A stretch of 9,260 bases of DNA from an uncultured Clostridia bacterium (GTDB taxonomy: Bacteria > Bacillota > Clostridia > Christensenellales > CALWSW01): NCBI GenBank assembly GCA_937874755.1, contig CALNBC010000221.1:1-9260 (forward strand). Direction: 5' to 3'. Both the position numbers and the translations under genes were made by a program. How positions within the stretch are numbered: the first letter of the stretch is position 1; each line of letters opens with the position of its first letter. This document shows, piece by piece, positions 1 through 6,417 of this stretch. The notes under the pieces are model-generated. The model searched no databases. It saw nothing but the letters and a program-made list of their open reading frames with translations, and had not been told where the DNA came from.

Positions 1-841
1 GGAGCGGCGAGGAATCCACGCCCGCCAGCGTTATCGAGCTTTGCTCGGCAGAGGCGTAAACGTCCGTCAGGGCGTTGAGGTCTGCGAAGATTTCGCCCAT
101 GCTGTAAACCCTTGGCTCCCTGCCCTGGATGAACTGGGCGGCGCGCAGCGCGCCTTGGGCGAACACCTTCTTGGAGCGGGCGGAATGGCTGATTTCGAGT
201 ATCTCGTCGTCCCCGATGAACATCACGTCGTGGTCGCCGACAATCGAGCCGCCGCGAATGGAGTGCATACCGATTTCGCGAACGCCGCGCTTTTTTCGCA
301 CGCTCTGGCGCTCGTAGACCAGCTCCCTGCCGTCGGGGTACTGCTCGCTTATCTCTTTGGCGAGGGTCACGGCGGTGCCGCTGGGCGCGTCCACCTTGTT
401 GTGGTGGTGGCGCTCTACTATTTCGACCTCGAAGGGGTCGCCCAGGAAGGACGCCGCCCTTTTGACGAGGTCAATCTGCAGATTTACCCCCAGCGACATA
501 TTGGACGCGAGAAATACAGGTATGCTCTTGCCCGCCTGCTGTATCATATCGTAATCGGATTCCTTAAGGCCTGTCGTGCCTATTACCAGCCCCGCGCGCA
601 GCCTGGTCGCCATCTCGATGACGCCGGGGAGAGCCTCCGGCATGGAAAAGTCGACCACGATATCCGCGGGCACTTCGCATTCCGCCTGGGTCAGATAAAC
701 AGGAAAATGCGCGGTAAAATCGTCGGGTATGAACTTGGCGACCCCCGCGACCACCTCGAATTCCTCGCACCTTGCGGCAGCGCACTGGGCGATGGTCTTG
801 CCCATTGCCCCTGTGGCGCCGTTGATTATCAGCTTTACCAT
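1..841 (-). CDS. dapB: 4-hydroxy-tetrahydrodipicolinate reductase DapB (3' end outside window)
   Basis: DapB reduces the DapA product to tetrahydrodipicolinate with NAD(P)H in the cytoplasmic lysine/diaminopimelate pathway. The ATG is the complement of 839-841. It sits behind an AGGTGG ribosome binding site that overlaps the dapA stop, so the two genes are probably translationally coupled. The reading frame is open for 280 codons to the window edge. Visible are the N-terminal dinucleotide-binding motif GATGAMG (residues 8-14), DFSMPEA (64-70), GTTG (88-91), the catalytic-type stretch ERHHHNKVDAPSGTA (143-157) with H146 and K149, and the final conserved block YSMGEIFADLNAL near 246-258, which resembles the usual C-terminus of the family. 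The frame nevertheless continues at least 22 more residues, including SSITLAGVDSSPL. This is an extension or a fused domain whose end is not in the window. The identity is secure; the nature of the tail is not. Confidence 0.95.
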   Translation of the reverse strand, partial: MVKLIINGATGAMGKTIAQCAAARCEEFEVVAGVAKFIPDDFTAHFPVYLTQAECEVPADIVVDFSMPEALPGVIEMATRLRAGLVIGTTGLKESDYDMIQQAGKSIPVFLASNMSLGVNLQIDLVKRAASFLGDPFEVEIVERHHHNKVDAPSGTAVTLAKEISEQYPDGRELVYERQSVRKKRGVREIGMHSIRGGSIVGDHDVMFIGDDEILEISHSARSKKVFAQGALRAAQFIQGREPRVYSMGEIFADLNALTDVYASAEQSSITLAGVDSSPL

Positions 842-850
842 TTTTTCCAC

Positions 851-1729
851 CTAACCCGAAATGCCCAGCGAAGCGAGCTTCTCGGAGAGTTTTTCCGCGT
901 TTGCCTCGGTCAGCGGGGTGAGCGGCAGTCTGGGGATGCCCGCGTCGAACCCGAGCATATTCATCGCCGCCTTAACCGGAATGGGGTTGACCTCGCTAAA
1001 GAGCAGCTTGGTCAGCGGGTTGAGCATGAACTGCAGGGCGCGGCAACGTGCGATGTCCCCCTCGAACCACGCGGTGCAAAGGTCGTGCATCTCTTTGGGG
1101 CATACGTTCGCCACGACGGATATGACCCCCTTGCCGCCTAGCGCCAAAAGGGACAGCACGTGGTCGTCGTTGCCCGAATAGAGGTCTATATCGGGGCAAA
1201 GGCGGGCGGTTTCGGTAATCTGCTCGATGTTTGCAGACGCTTCTTTGAGCCCTATGACGTTCTTGACGCTCGACAGCTTCTTCATGGTCGCGGGGAGCAC
1301 GTTCACCCCTGTGCGTCCGGGCACGTTGTAGACGATGATGGGAAGCTCCACAGCTTCGCCGATAGCCGCGTAGTGGGCGACCAGTCCGTCCTGCGTGCAT
1401 TTGTTGTAATACGGGGTGACGATTAGCAGTCCGTCCGCGCCCATATCGGCGGCGCGCCTGGAGTCGGCGATGACCTTGGCGGTGTTGTTCCCGCCCGTCC
1501 CGACGATTACGGGCACCCGCCCCGCGGTGGCGCTGATAGCGCAGGCAATGGCTTCCTTCTTTTCGGATTCGGTCATCGTGGAGGGTTCGCCCGTTGTGCC
1601 CAGCGCGACAATGGCGTCTGTTCCCTGATTTATCTGGCGGTCGATTAGCTTTTCATAGCAGGCCAGGTTTACGCCGCTATCGTCAAATGGCGTTATGATG
1701 GCTACGCCCGAGCCGGTGAACAGTGACAT
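851..1729 (-). CDS. dapA: 4-hydroxy-tetrahydrodipicolinate synthase DapA
   Basis: DapA condenses pyruvate with aspartate semialdehyde, the committed step of lysine and diaminopimelate synthesis. The 292-residue protein has the usual length for this TIM-barrel aldolase family. The family motifs are all present: GTTGE at 44-48 (T45 and T46), TPYYNK at 105-110 with Y108, YNVPGRTG at 134-141 with the general acid/base Y134 and the carboxylate-binding R139, and GLKEAS at 160-165 with the Schiff-base lysine K162. The start codon follows a near-perfect AGGAGGTG ribosome binding site. The gene begins 42 bp after asd and stops (TAG) 9 bp before dapB, so it is the middle gene of an asd-dapA-dapB operon under the lysine riboswitch at 2988-3166. 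No defect is seen. Confidence 0.97.
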   Translation of the reverse strand: MSLFTGSGVAIITPFDDSGVNLACYEKLIDRQINQGTDAIVALGTTGEPSTMTESEKKEAIACAISATAGRVPVIVGTGGNNTAKVIADSRRAADMGADGLLIVTPYYNKCTQDGLVAHYAAIGEAVELPIIVYNVPGRTGVNVLPATMKKLSSVKNVIGLKEASANIEQITETARLCPDIDLYSGNDDHVLSLLALGGKGVISVVANVCPKEMHDLCTAWFEGDIARCRALQFMLNPLTKLLFSEVNPIPVKAAMNMLGFDAGIPRLPLTPLTEANAEKLSEKLASLGISG

Positions 1730-1771
1730 CTGGCACCTCCTGTTGTTTTGCTGCGTACTTTTCAGAATAGG

Positions 1772-2788
1772 TCATCTTGCGATTTCGCCGCTCTCCCAAG
1801 CGTTCATAAGCTCTTGCGCTATCTGAACGGTGTTTGTCGCCGCGCCCTTGCGGATATTGTCTGCCACCACCCAAAGGTTCAAGCCGTTGTCTACCGAGTA
1901 GTCCCTGCGGATTCTGCCGACGAACACGTCGTCCTTGTCCTGCGCGGTTATGGGCATGGGGTAAACGAGGTTGGCGGGGTCGTCCTGCAGGACGATTCCC
2001 GGCTGCGCCGCGTACTTTGCGAACACGTCGCTAAGCTCGAAGGGCTGCTTGAGCTCTACGTTGATAGATTCGCTGTGCCCGTGGAACACCGGTACGCGGA
2101 CGGTGGTCGCGGTGATGCGAAGGGAAGGGTCGCCGAATATCTTCTTGGTTTCGTCTATCATCTTCTGCTCCTCTTTGGTGTAGCCCGTTTCGAGGAAAGA
2201 ATCGATGTGCGGCAGGCAGTTGCCGAAGATGGGGTACGGAAACTTCTGAGGCGCTTCGCCGCAAATTCCGCCCTTGAGGTCGTTGTAACCCTTGACGCCC
2301 GCGCCCGAAACCGCCTGGTAGGTGGAATACACTATGCGCTTTATGCCGTAAGCGTCGTACAGCGGCTTGAGCGCCACCACCGCCTGAATGGTGGAGCAGT
2401 TGGGGTTGGCGATGATGTTTTTCGCCTTGTAGCCCGCAATCGCTTTGGGGTTGACCTCGGGTACGACGAGGGGTACTTCGGGATCCATGCGCCAGGCGGC
2501 GGAATTGTCTATCACGACGATGCCCTTCGCCGCCGCTATGGGCGCGAAGCTTTGGCTCGTGCTTCCGCCCGCAGAAAAGAGCGCCACATCGATGTCCTTG
2601 CCGTCGAAGCAGGTTTCGGTCAATTCCTCGACGACGTGGGGTTTGCCCATGAAGTCTATGGTAGTGCCCGCGCTGCGCGCCGAAGCAAAGAGATAGTAAT
2701 TTGCCACCGGCAGCTTTCGCTCGGACAGCACCTCCAGAAACTTGCGCCCAACCATTCCGGTTGCGCCTACGACGGCAACATTGAACAT
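1772..2788 (-). CDS. asd: Aspartate-semialdehyde dehydrogenase Asd
   Basis: Asd reduces aspartyl phosphate to aspartate semialdehyde, at the branch between lysine/diaminopimelate and threonine/methionine. The 338-residue protein shows the N-terminal nucleotide-binding GATGMVG at 8-14, the catalytic cysteine C131 in NPNCST, the following YQAVSGAG at 157-164, and RVPVFHGHSE at 231-240 with the active-site histidine region. The start was chosen at the ATG complementary to 2786-2788 because an AGGAGG ribosome binding site lies 6 nt upstream and the family begins with this nucleotide-binding strand. The same frame stays open for another 160 codons upstream, but that stretch is the riboswitch leader and is not protein-like. 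First gene of the asd-dapA-dapB operon; its TGA stop lies 42 bp before dapA. Confidence 0.97.
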   Translation of the reverse strand: MFNVAVVGATGMVGRKFLEVLSERKLPVANYYLFASARSAGTTIDFMGKPHVVEELTETCFDGKDIDVALFSAGGSTSQSFAPIAAAKGIVVIDNSAAWRMDPEVPLVVPEVNPKAIAGYKAKNIIANPNCSTIQAVVALKPLYDAYGIKRIVYSTYQAVSGAGVKGYNDLKGGICGEAPQKFPYPIFGNCLPHIDSFLETGYTKEEQKMIDETKKIFGDPSLRITATTVRVPVFHGHSESINVELKQPFELSDVFAKYAAQPGIVLQDDPANLVYPMPITAQDKDDVFVGRIRRDYSVDNGLNLWVVADNIRKGAATNTVQIAQELMNAWESGEIAR

Positions 2789-2922
2789 TTTATGCCTCCT
2801 AATAATAGTATTAAACTCATCAAAGCGGCAAAACCGAAGTTGTGTGTTTTTCCCCGATTTTACGGTAAAAAGTTGCGGCTTTGCGTTTGAATGTGATTCC
2901 CTTGACGTTCGAGTGGTACAAC

Positions 2923-2950
2923 AAAAGGCAGCCTGCGCGGACTGCCTTTT
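2923..2950 (-). terminator. Intrinsic terminator of the lysine riboswitch (attenuator)
   Basis: A 9-bp stem (AAAAGGCAG pairing with CTGCCTTTT) surrounds a 10-nt GC-rich loop and ends in TTTTGTTG on the minus strand. It lies between the lysine aptamer and asd, about 130 nt before the asd start, which is the expected place for a riboswitch-controlled terminator. The stem is symmetric enough to act on the plus strand too. The control role is inferred from position. Confidence 0.8.
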
Positions 2951-2987
2951 TACAACGACTCTTTTAAGCTGGCGAAAACGCCGGTAA

Positions 2988-3166
2988 GCCGTGCAAGAAG
3001 CACCCCGCCAAATGGCGACAGTCGCGGAGCTGTTTGCCCCGTGCCCAGGAAATGCGGCGCCGCTAAACGCACACCTTCGGCATTTTGCCCTTTCCTGGCG
3101 GGGTCTGTGGCTCGCGGCAGCCTCACCCGCAGTACTGATGCCAAAATGCGCCTCTATCTTGCGAAC
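2988..3166 (-). ncRNA. Lysine riboswitch (L-box) upstream of asd
   Basis: On the minus strand the leader carries the L-box conserved words in order: GATAGAGGCGC (3158-3148), CATCAGTAC, CCAGGAAAGGGC, ATGCCGAAGGTG, TTTCCTGG and CTGTCGCC. CCAGGAAA and TTTCCTGG can pair as an 8-bp helix. The closing helix P1 is formed by GCAAGA (3162-3157) with TCTTGC (2998-2993). This class binds lysine and lowers expression of lysine synthesis or import genes. Here it sits between a good promoter and an intrinsic terminator ahead of asd-dapA-dapB, so high lysine should cause early termination. The identification comes from recognised conserved words, not a covariance search. The outer limits are approximate. 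Confidence 0.93.
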
Positions 3167-3174
3167 ATGGAAGA

Positions 3175-3204
3175 ATTCTATCACCCTACTGCTCGTCCTG
3201 TCAA
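3175..3204 (-). promoter_or_regulatory. Sigma-A promoter of the lysine riboswitch-asd operon
   Basis: On the minus strand a perfect -35 TTGACA (3204-3199) and a -10 TAGAAT (3180-3175) are separated by 18 nt. Transcription would start near 3168, a few nucleotides before the first strand of riboswitch helix P1. Confidence 0.8.
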
Positions 3205-3290
3205 TGCCCCTGCACCGCATCAAGGCAAAAAACCAAAAATTCACTGGTCTAACCCAATCATAACACAATCCATAAAATGAAATTACCTAC

Positions 3291-3319
3291 TTTACAAATC
3301 TGGGGACATGCTCTATAAT
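3291..3319 (+). promoter_or_regulatory. Sigma-A promoter of tRNA-Ala
   Basis: TTTACA (3291-3296) and a perfect TATAAT (3314-3319) are separated by 17 nt. The predicted start near 3326 is just ahead of the mature tRNA 5' end at 3333. It points away from the asd operon promoter, so the two units are divergent. Confidence 0.8.
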
Positions 3320-3332
3320 AACACTTGTGCTC

Positions 3333-3409
3333 GGGGCATTAGCTCAGCTGGCTAGAGTGCCACACTGGCAGTGTGGAAGTCAGGAGTTCGAATCTCCTAT
3401 GCTCCACCA
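3333..3409 (+). tRNA. tRNA-Ala, anticodon GGC, CCA encoded
   Basis: A full cloverleaf can be folded. The acceptor stem is GGGGCAT with ATGCTCC, including a G3-U70 wobble, the key alanine identity element. The D stem is GCTC with GAGT. The anticodon stem is CCACA with TGTGG, enclosing the loop CTGGCAG with anticodon GGC (3367-3369). The variable loop is AAGTC. The T arm is AGGAG, TTCGAAT, CTCCT. The discriminator A and CCA follow at 3406-3409. It has its own promoter and terminator and is transcribed alone. Confidence 0.97.
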
Positions 3410-3450
3410 TATCTAAATCTCGTTATTGATACAATGACGATAAACGAAAA

Positions 3451-3475
3451 AGTCCAGTATTGCTGGACTTTTTTT
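3451..3475 (+). terminator. Intrinsic terminator of tRNA-Ala
   Basis: AGTCCAG (3451-3457) pairs with CTGGACT (3463-3469) around a TATTG loop, followed by an uninterrupted T tract to 3475. It lies 41 bp after the tRNA. Confidence 0.92.
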
Positions 3476-3662
3476 GTTTATCGCAGGAAAAAGAATTGCA
3501 CCTAATGGTAACAGCGCCGGCCTTTTTGTCCAAATGCACAGAAGCAAAATACGTGCAAAGCAATTGTAGCTTCGAACGAAGCCTGAATGAAAGACATGGT
3601 AGTGACCCGCTCAACTTCAATCGCAGGCGGCATTACGCTGTAGCGAAGTATCTGGAGGTAAA
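3476..3662. other. Intergenic leader before the DUF1538 unit
   Basis: No gene or convincing promoter was found here. A short palindrome, GCTTCG-AA-CGAAGC, lies at about 3569-3582. The ribosome binding site GGAGG (3654-3658) serves the gene starting at 3663. A short open frame across the terminator has no ribosome binding site or protein character. The promoter of the DUF1538-PII unit must lie in this stretch or read through from the tRNA, but its boxes cannot be picked out. Confidence 0.4.
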
Positions 3663-3953
3663 ATGAAAATAATTCGCGTATTAAAAGAAACATTTTTTTC
3701 AACCCTTCCGCTTGCTGTGACCATCATAGTAGTATGCGGATTTATAGCGCCCATGAATAGCGCGTTCGATTACTTTAAGCTGGCCGTCGGTTATATCAGC
3801 GTCGTTTTAGGGCAAACGCTTTTTCTGGTCGGTCTGGATAGCAGCATTCTTCCTATTGGGAAACTGGTGGGAAAATCGCTTATAAAATTGAAAAAGACTG
3901 TATTTATTATTTTTTTCGGGTTTTTATTCGGTTTTCTTGCTACTGTTGCCTAA
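3663..3953 (+). CDS. DUF1538 membrane protein, N-terminal fragment ended by an in-frame TAA
   Basis: This 96-residue hydrophobic fragment starts at an ATG behind GGAGG and contains about three membrane segments (roughly 12-32, 40-57 and 80-96). It is the first part of the DUF1538 protein continued at 3966-5582: both pieces are in the same frame, separated only by a TAA (3951-3953) and four sense codons. Its end, GFLFGFLATVA followed by stop, PALAVLARQ, matches the second internal repeat GFVLGASITLSEPAVTVLGDQ, where the stop position holds glutamate. A single base change GAA to TAA explains the break. It could be a genuine nonsense mutation (the gene would then be a pseudogene) or a sequence error. 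As a separate protein it is unlikely to work. DUF1538 proteins are multi-pass membrane proteins of unknown function. Confidence 0.7.
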   Translation: MKIIRVLKETFFSTLPLAVTIIVVCGFIAPMNSAFDYFKLAVGYISVVLGQTLFLVGLDSSILPIGKLVGKSLIKLKKTVFIIFFGFLFGFLATVA

Positions 3954-3965
3954 CCGGCGCTGGCG

Positions 3966-5582
3966 GTGTTGGCGCGGCAGGCCAACATGATTATGCCAAT
4001 CATAAACAGTACTCTTTTTATCTGGGTGCTCTCTGCCGGAGTCGGCATTTTTGTTGGCTTCGCGCTGTTCCGAATCATGAAGGACATCAATATCAAAGCG
4101 GTGTTTGCCGCATTGTACATCGTTTTGTTTCTGACTATTATCTTCGTTCCCGAAGAATTCGTTGCGCTCGCCTTCGACGGTAGCGGGGCCACAACCGGCG
4201 ATGTGTCAGTGCCGTTTATTTTGGCACTCGGCATGGGTGCCTCCGCAACGATGTCAAGGCGCAAGACAAACGAGGACACCTTCGGTATTATCGGGATTGC
4301 ATCGGTAGGCCCCATATTGGCGGTATTTATCTATGGTATTATTCTAAAGGCTGTAAACGGAGGCACGCTCCCACCGGCGGGCGTGTATGACCCGGGCGCG
4401 GCCGAAAGCTTCTCCGCGATTATTATATCCAATTTGGGAGATGTGGCACTGGCGCTGCTCCCGGTGCTGATTGCTTTCATTACGTTCCAGGTTTTCCTGG
4501 TGAAGCTGCCCGAAAAGGAGGTTATCAAGATTTTACTGGGCTCTTTCACCGTTTATGTCGGATTGCTTATTTTCCTGTCGGGCATTGATTTTGGATTTGC
4601 GTTTGCAGGAAAATATATCGGAGAAGTATTTCTTGATCCAGCCCGCCCCGATTGGTTTAAGTGGCTATTACCTTTGATTGGGTTTGTGCTCGGCGCTTCC
4701 ATCACGCTGTCGGAGCCGGCTGTTACCGTACTAGGAGATCAACTAGAGGAAATAACTAACGGCCACATCAAAAAAATGACCCTACGCATGACGCTGGCAA
4801 TCGGCATTGGTTTTGCCTCAATGTTGGCCATTGTCAAAATACTAACGCAGGTAAACATTCTTTGGTTTTTGGTTCCCCTTTATGCCATTGCTCTTATCAT
4901 GATGAAATTCTCTTCCCCGCTGTTTGTCGGTTTGGCTTTTGACTCGGGCGGGGTTTCGGGCGGTGCGCTGACTTCGGCCTTCCTCACGCCGCTCACGTTA
5001 GGGGTGGCGCAGGGGGTTGCAGCAACAGCCGGTGCAAATGCCCAGTCGATATTGACCAACGGGTTTGGGATTATTGCGTTTATTTCTGTTACGCCCTTGA
5101 TTGCGGTACAGGCGCTGGGGATTGTATATGATCTGCGCCATAAAAAGCATCAAAAGCTTACTGAAAAAGACGAACTTATCGGCTTTAACACGCTGCTTCA
5201 GGAAACGAAAGTGCCGGAGCGGGGATTAACAGGAGAAATGGTGCAACTCAGCAAAAGCGGTTCTTTGGCTCAAGAGAAATCAACCGGAATTGTCTTTTGG
5301 ATGATTATCGCCGGGCGCAAGAAAAATGACGCGCTGTTGTCGGCCCTTTTGGAAGAGGGCGCGCACCTTACAAACACGATATACGGCAGAGGTACCGTTG
5401 AGGCAAATTATCTGCAAAATGTACTTGGACTTGTTCCGGAAGAGCATAAGGCGATGATCATGTGTGTGCTGCCTGACAGCAAGACCGATGCGGTAACGGA
5501 AATGCTCGTCGAAAAATTTCATTTTGATCAACCGAACACTGGTATCGCATTCACCATACCAATAGAACATTTGTCGTTATAA
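3966..5582 (+). CDS. DUF1538 membrane protein with fused C-terminal PII-like domain (main part, after the in-frame stop)
   Basis: The 538 codons form the larger part of a DUF1538-type integral membrane protein. Many hydrophobic segments fill residues 10-395, then a cytoplasmic linker (about 395-435) leads to a PII-like domain (about 438-535) ending in TGIAFTIPIEHL, the typical last strand of PII folds. The membrane part is an internal duplication: AFDGSGATTG (69-78) repeats as AFDSGGVSGG (324-333), and GIIGIASVGPILAV (107-120) repeats as GIIAFISVTPLIAV (368-381). The start at 3966 is only the first GTG after the upstream TAA and has no ribosome binding site; ATG at 3987 is no better. The true gene therefore almost certainly begins at 3663 (about 639 codons) and is interrupted. 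A PII-like gene follows 19 bp downstream. A transporter or channel gated by its own PII-like domain is a reasonable inference, but the substrate is unknown. Confidence 0.8.
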   Translation: MLARQANMIMPIINSTLFIWVLSAGVGIFVGFALFRIMKDINIKAVFAALYIVLFLTIIFVPEEFVALAFDGSGATTGDVSVPFILALGMGASATMSRRKTNEDTFGIIGIASVGPILAVFIYGIILKAVNGGTLPPAGVYDPGAAESFSAIIISNLGDVALALLPVLIAFITFQVFLVKLPEKEVIKILLGSFTVYVGLLIFLSGIDFGFAFAGKYIGEVFLDPARPDWFKWLLPLIGFVLGASITLSEPAVTVLGDQLEEITNGHIKKMTLRMTLAIGIGFASMLAIVKILTQVNILWFLVPLYAIALIMMKFSSPLFVGLAFDSGGVSGGALTSAFLTPLTLGVAQGVAATAGANAQSILTNGFGIIAFISVTPLIAVQALGIVYDLRHKKHQKLTEKDELIGFNTLLQETKVPERGLTGEMVQLSKSGSLAQEKSTGIVFWMIIAGRKKNDALLSALLEEGAHLTNTIYGRGTVEANYLQNVLGLVPEEHKAMIMCVLPDSKTDAVTEMLVEKFHFDQPNTGIAFTIPIEHLSL

Positions 5583-5601
5583 TAAAAGGAGAGAATATAC
5601 T

Positions 5602-5946
5602 ATGATAAACAACAGTAAAATGAAGGCGCTCTTTATCATCATAACTGCCGGGTATGCCGATGAGCTTGTGGACTTGCTGCGCGAGGCGGGTGCCAAAGGG
5701 GCAACCATTTTGAATTCTCGCGAAGAAGATGTACGACATGAATCTTTTATGGGCATTACAGTGGATTCTGAAAAAGAATTGATTGTTTGCGTAGCGGATG
5801 AAGACACTGCACAAAAGGCCATGAAGATGATAAAAGAAAAAATGGGGGTGCAGACACCTGTTCGCAGCGTTTGTTTTACAATGCCCATCGACACATTGCT
5901 CGGTATCAATATGCCTTTCCTGCATCCGACAGACGACAAAGACTAA
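5602..5946 (+). CDS. PII-like (nitrogen-regulator family) signalling protein
   Basis: This 114-residue protein has the ferredoxin-like plan of PII proteins: strand KALFIIITAG (8-17), helix YADELVDLLREAG (18-30), a short loop region with SREED (39-43) where PII proteins carry the T-loop, strand ELIVCVA (59-65), helix DTAQKAMKMIKEKMG, and the last strand SVCFTMPID (89-97). It is clearly related to the PII-like domain fused to the preceding membrane protein (compare CFTMPIDTLL with AFTIPIEHLS). The uridylylation tyrosine context and the long T-loop of classical GlnB/GlnK are not seen, so it should not be called glnB. AGGAG at 5587-5591 fixes the start. The gene is cotranscribed with the DUF1538-PII gene and may form mixed trimers with, or regulate, that protein. 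The effector is unknown. Confidence 0.85.
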   Translation: MINNSKMKALFIIITAGYADELVDLLREAGAKGATILNSREEDVRHESFMGITVDSEKELIVCVADEDTAQKAMKMIKEKMGVQTPVRSVCFTMPIDTLLGINMPFLHPTDDKD

Positions 5947-6206
5947 AATAGCATGGTGTGTTGTGTTGTAGGGCTGCCACCCTTTTTCTAATAGTTAACA
6001 CCAACGTGAGCCAACTTCACAATGGCATACCAATGTCAAAGATTTATACCTTCGGTATACAGTTTGATACCCTTGCTTACGATTTGTCAGTGAAAATGCA
6101 CTCTGTATCAAAATTATCAGCATTTGCCATACAAGAACGCTAATTTTGATACAGTGGTTATCAACATTAGCGTTTTTATTTTATGCCCGAAAATGGGTGC
6201 AAAACC
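5947..6206. other. AT-rich intergenic region with stacked inverted repeats
   Basis: No gene is supported. The stretch holds a small hairpin TATACC-TTC-GGTATA (6045-6059), a perfect 14-bp inverted repeat (6103-6116 with 6141-6154) and the terminator at 6136-6174. The word TTTGATAC occurs at 6063-6070 and 6145-6152, and its complement at 6105-6112. A short open frame through it lacks a ribosome binding site. Confidence 0.5.
6136..6180 (+). terminator. Intrinsic terminator after the DUF1538-PII unit
   Basis: AACGCTAAT (6136-6144) pairs with ATTAGCGTT (6166-6174). The stem continues past one mismatch with TTGATA (6146-6151) and TATCAA (6159-6164) around a 7-nt loop, then comes the T-rich run TTTATTTT. 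It ends transcription from the upstream unit before the riboswitch promoter at 6207. Confidence 0.8.
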
Positions 6207-6235
6207 TTGACATACCCCTCATTTTACACTATAAT
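6207..6235 (+). promoter_or_regulatory. Consensus sigma-A promoter of the ykkC riboswitch-GAP gene
   Basis: A perfect TTGACA (6207-6212) and a perfect TATAAT (6230-6235) are separated by 17 nt. The predicted start is near 6242, about 25 nt before the riboswitch. Such a strong promoter suits a gene held off by termination until its ligand appears. Confidence 0.9.
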
Positions 6236-6265
6236 TGTTAGTGATAAACTGAATAAATATTAGTT

Positions 6266-6360
6266 TTCTAGGGTTCCGTAGCAGAGATTGTTAGTCTGGA
6301 CCGAGAGAAAACGCACGATTTTATAGATTGTGTACACGGTGGGATAAAAGCCTAGGAGTT
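6266..6360 (+). ncRNA. ykkC-class riboswitch, most like guanidine-I
   Basis: The conserved words of the ykkC RNA appear in order and spacing: CTAGGGTTCCG (6268-6278), AGTCTGGACCGAGAG (6293-6307), ACACGGTGGGATAAAAGCC (6334-6352) and the closing CTAGGAGTT. The ykkC scaffold occurs in variants sensing guanidine (subtype 1), ppGpp, PRPP or nucleotides. The ACACGG...GGGATAAAAGCC form and a downstream small membrane exporter fit the guanidine-sensing subtype, but ligand assignment by eye is less certain than the class. Its 3' strand (6347-6359) is also the 5' arm of the terminator, so ligand binding should prevent terminator formation and switch the gene on. Confidence 0.87.
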
Positions 6361-6390
6361 ATTTTAGATACTCCTGGGCTTTATTTTTTT
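6347..6390 (+). terminator. Riboswitch-controlled intrinsic terminator
   Basis: AAAGCCTAGGAGT (6347-6359) pairs with ACTCCTGGGCTTT (6370-6382) over 13 bp with one wobble pair, then A and seven T. The 5' arm overlaps the last conserved segment of the ykkC aptamer, so the two structures exclude each other: the classic ON-switch arrangement. Confidence 0.93.
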
Positions 6391-6417
6391 GTTTGTTTAG
6401 AAAGAAGGAGGAAAAAT

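Noticed and set aside
41..1141. Long plus-strand open frame across dapB and dapA
   Set aside because: It is antisense to two clear enzymes with all family motifs and good ribosome binding sites. Its translation is low-complexity and resembles nothing.
1748..2890. Long plus-strand open frame across asd
   Set aside because: Antisense shadow of a GC-rich gene; asd on the minus strand has its catalytic motifs and ribosome binding site.
2789..3268. 160-codon N-terminal extension of asd
   Set aside because: The stretch is the promoter, lysine riboswitch, terminator and leader. The family starts at the ATG at 2788, behind AGGAGG.
3382..3409. tRNA-Ala 3' end as an integration site with a matching copy elsewhere
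   Set aside because: I looked for a second copy of the tRNA 3' sequence towards 7700 and saw none; there is no integrase gene in the window.
3951..3953. Programmed read-through or alternative genetic code at TAA
   Set aside because: TAA ends other genes in the window normally, and no recoding signal is evident. A point mutation or sequence error is simpler.
5280..5939. Minus-strand open frames opposite the PII-like domain and PII-like gene
   Set aside because: Shadows of the plus-strand genes; no ribosome binding sites and no recognisable domains.
5958..6143. Possible 61-codon gene after the PII-like gene
   Set aside because: Non-ATG start, no ribosome binding site, and it runs into the terminator hairpin.
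6328..6417. Upstream start for the GAP-like protein
   Set aside because: It would place coding sequence in the riboswitch and terminator. The ATG at 6418 has AGGAGG at the right distance.
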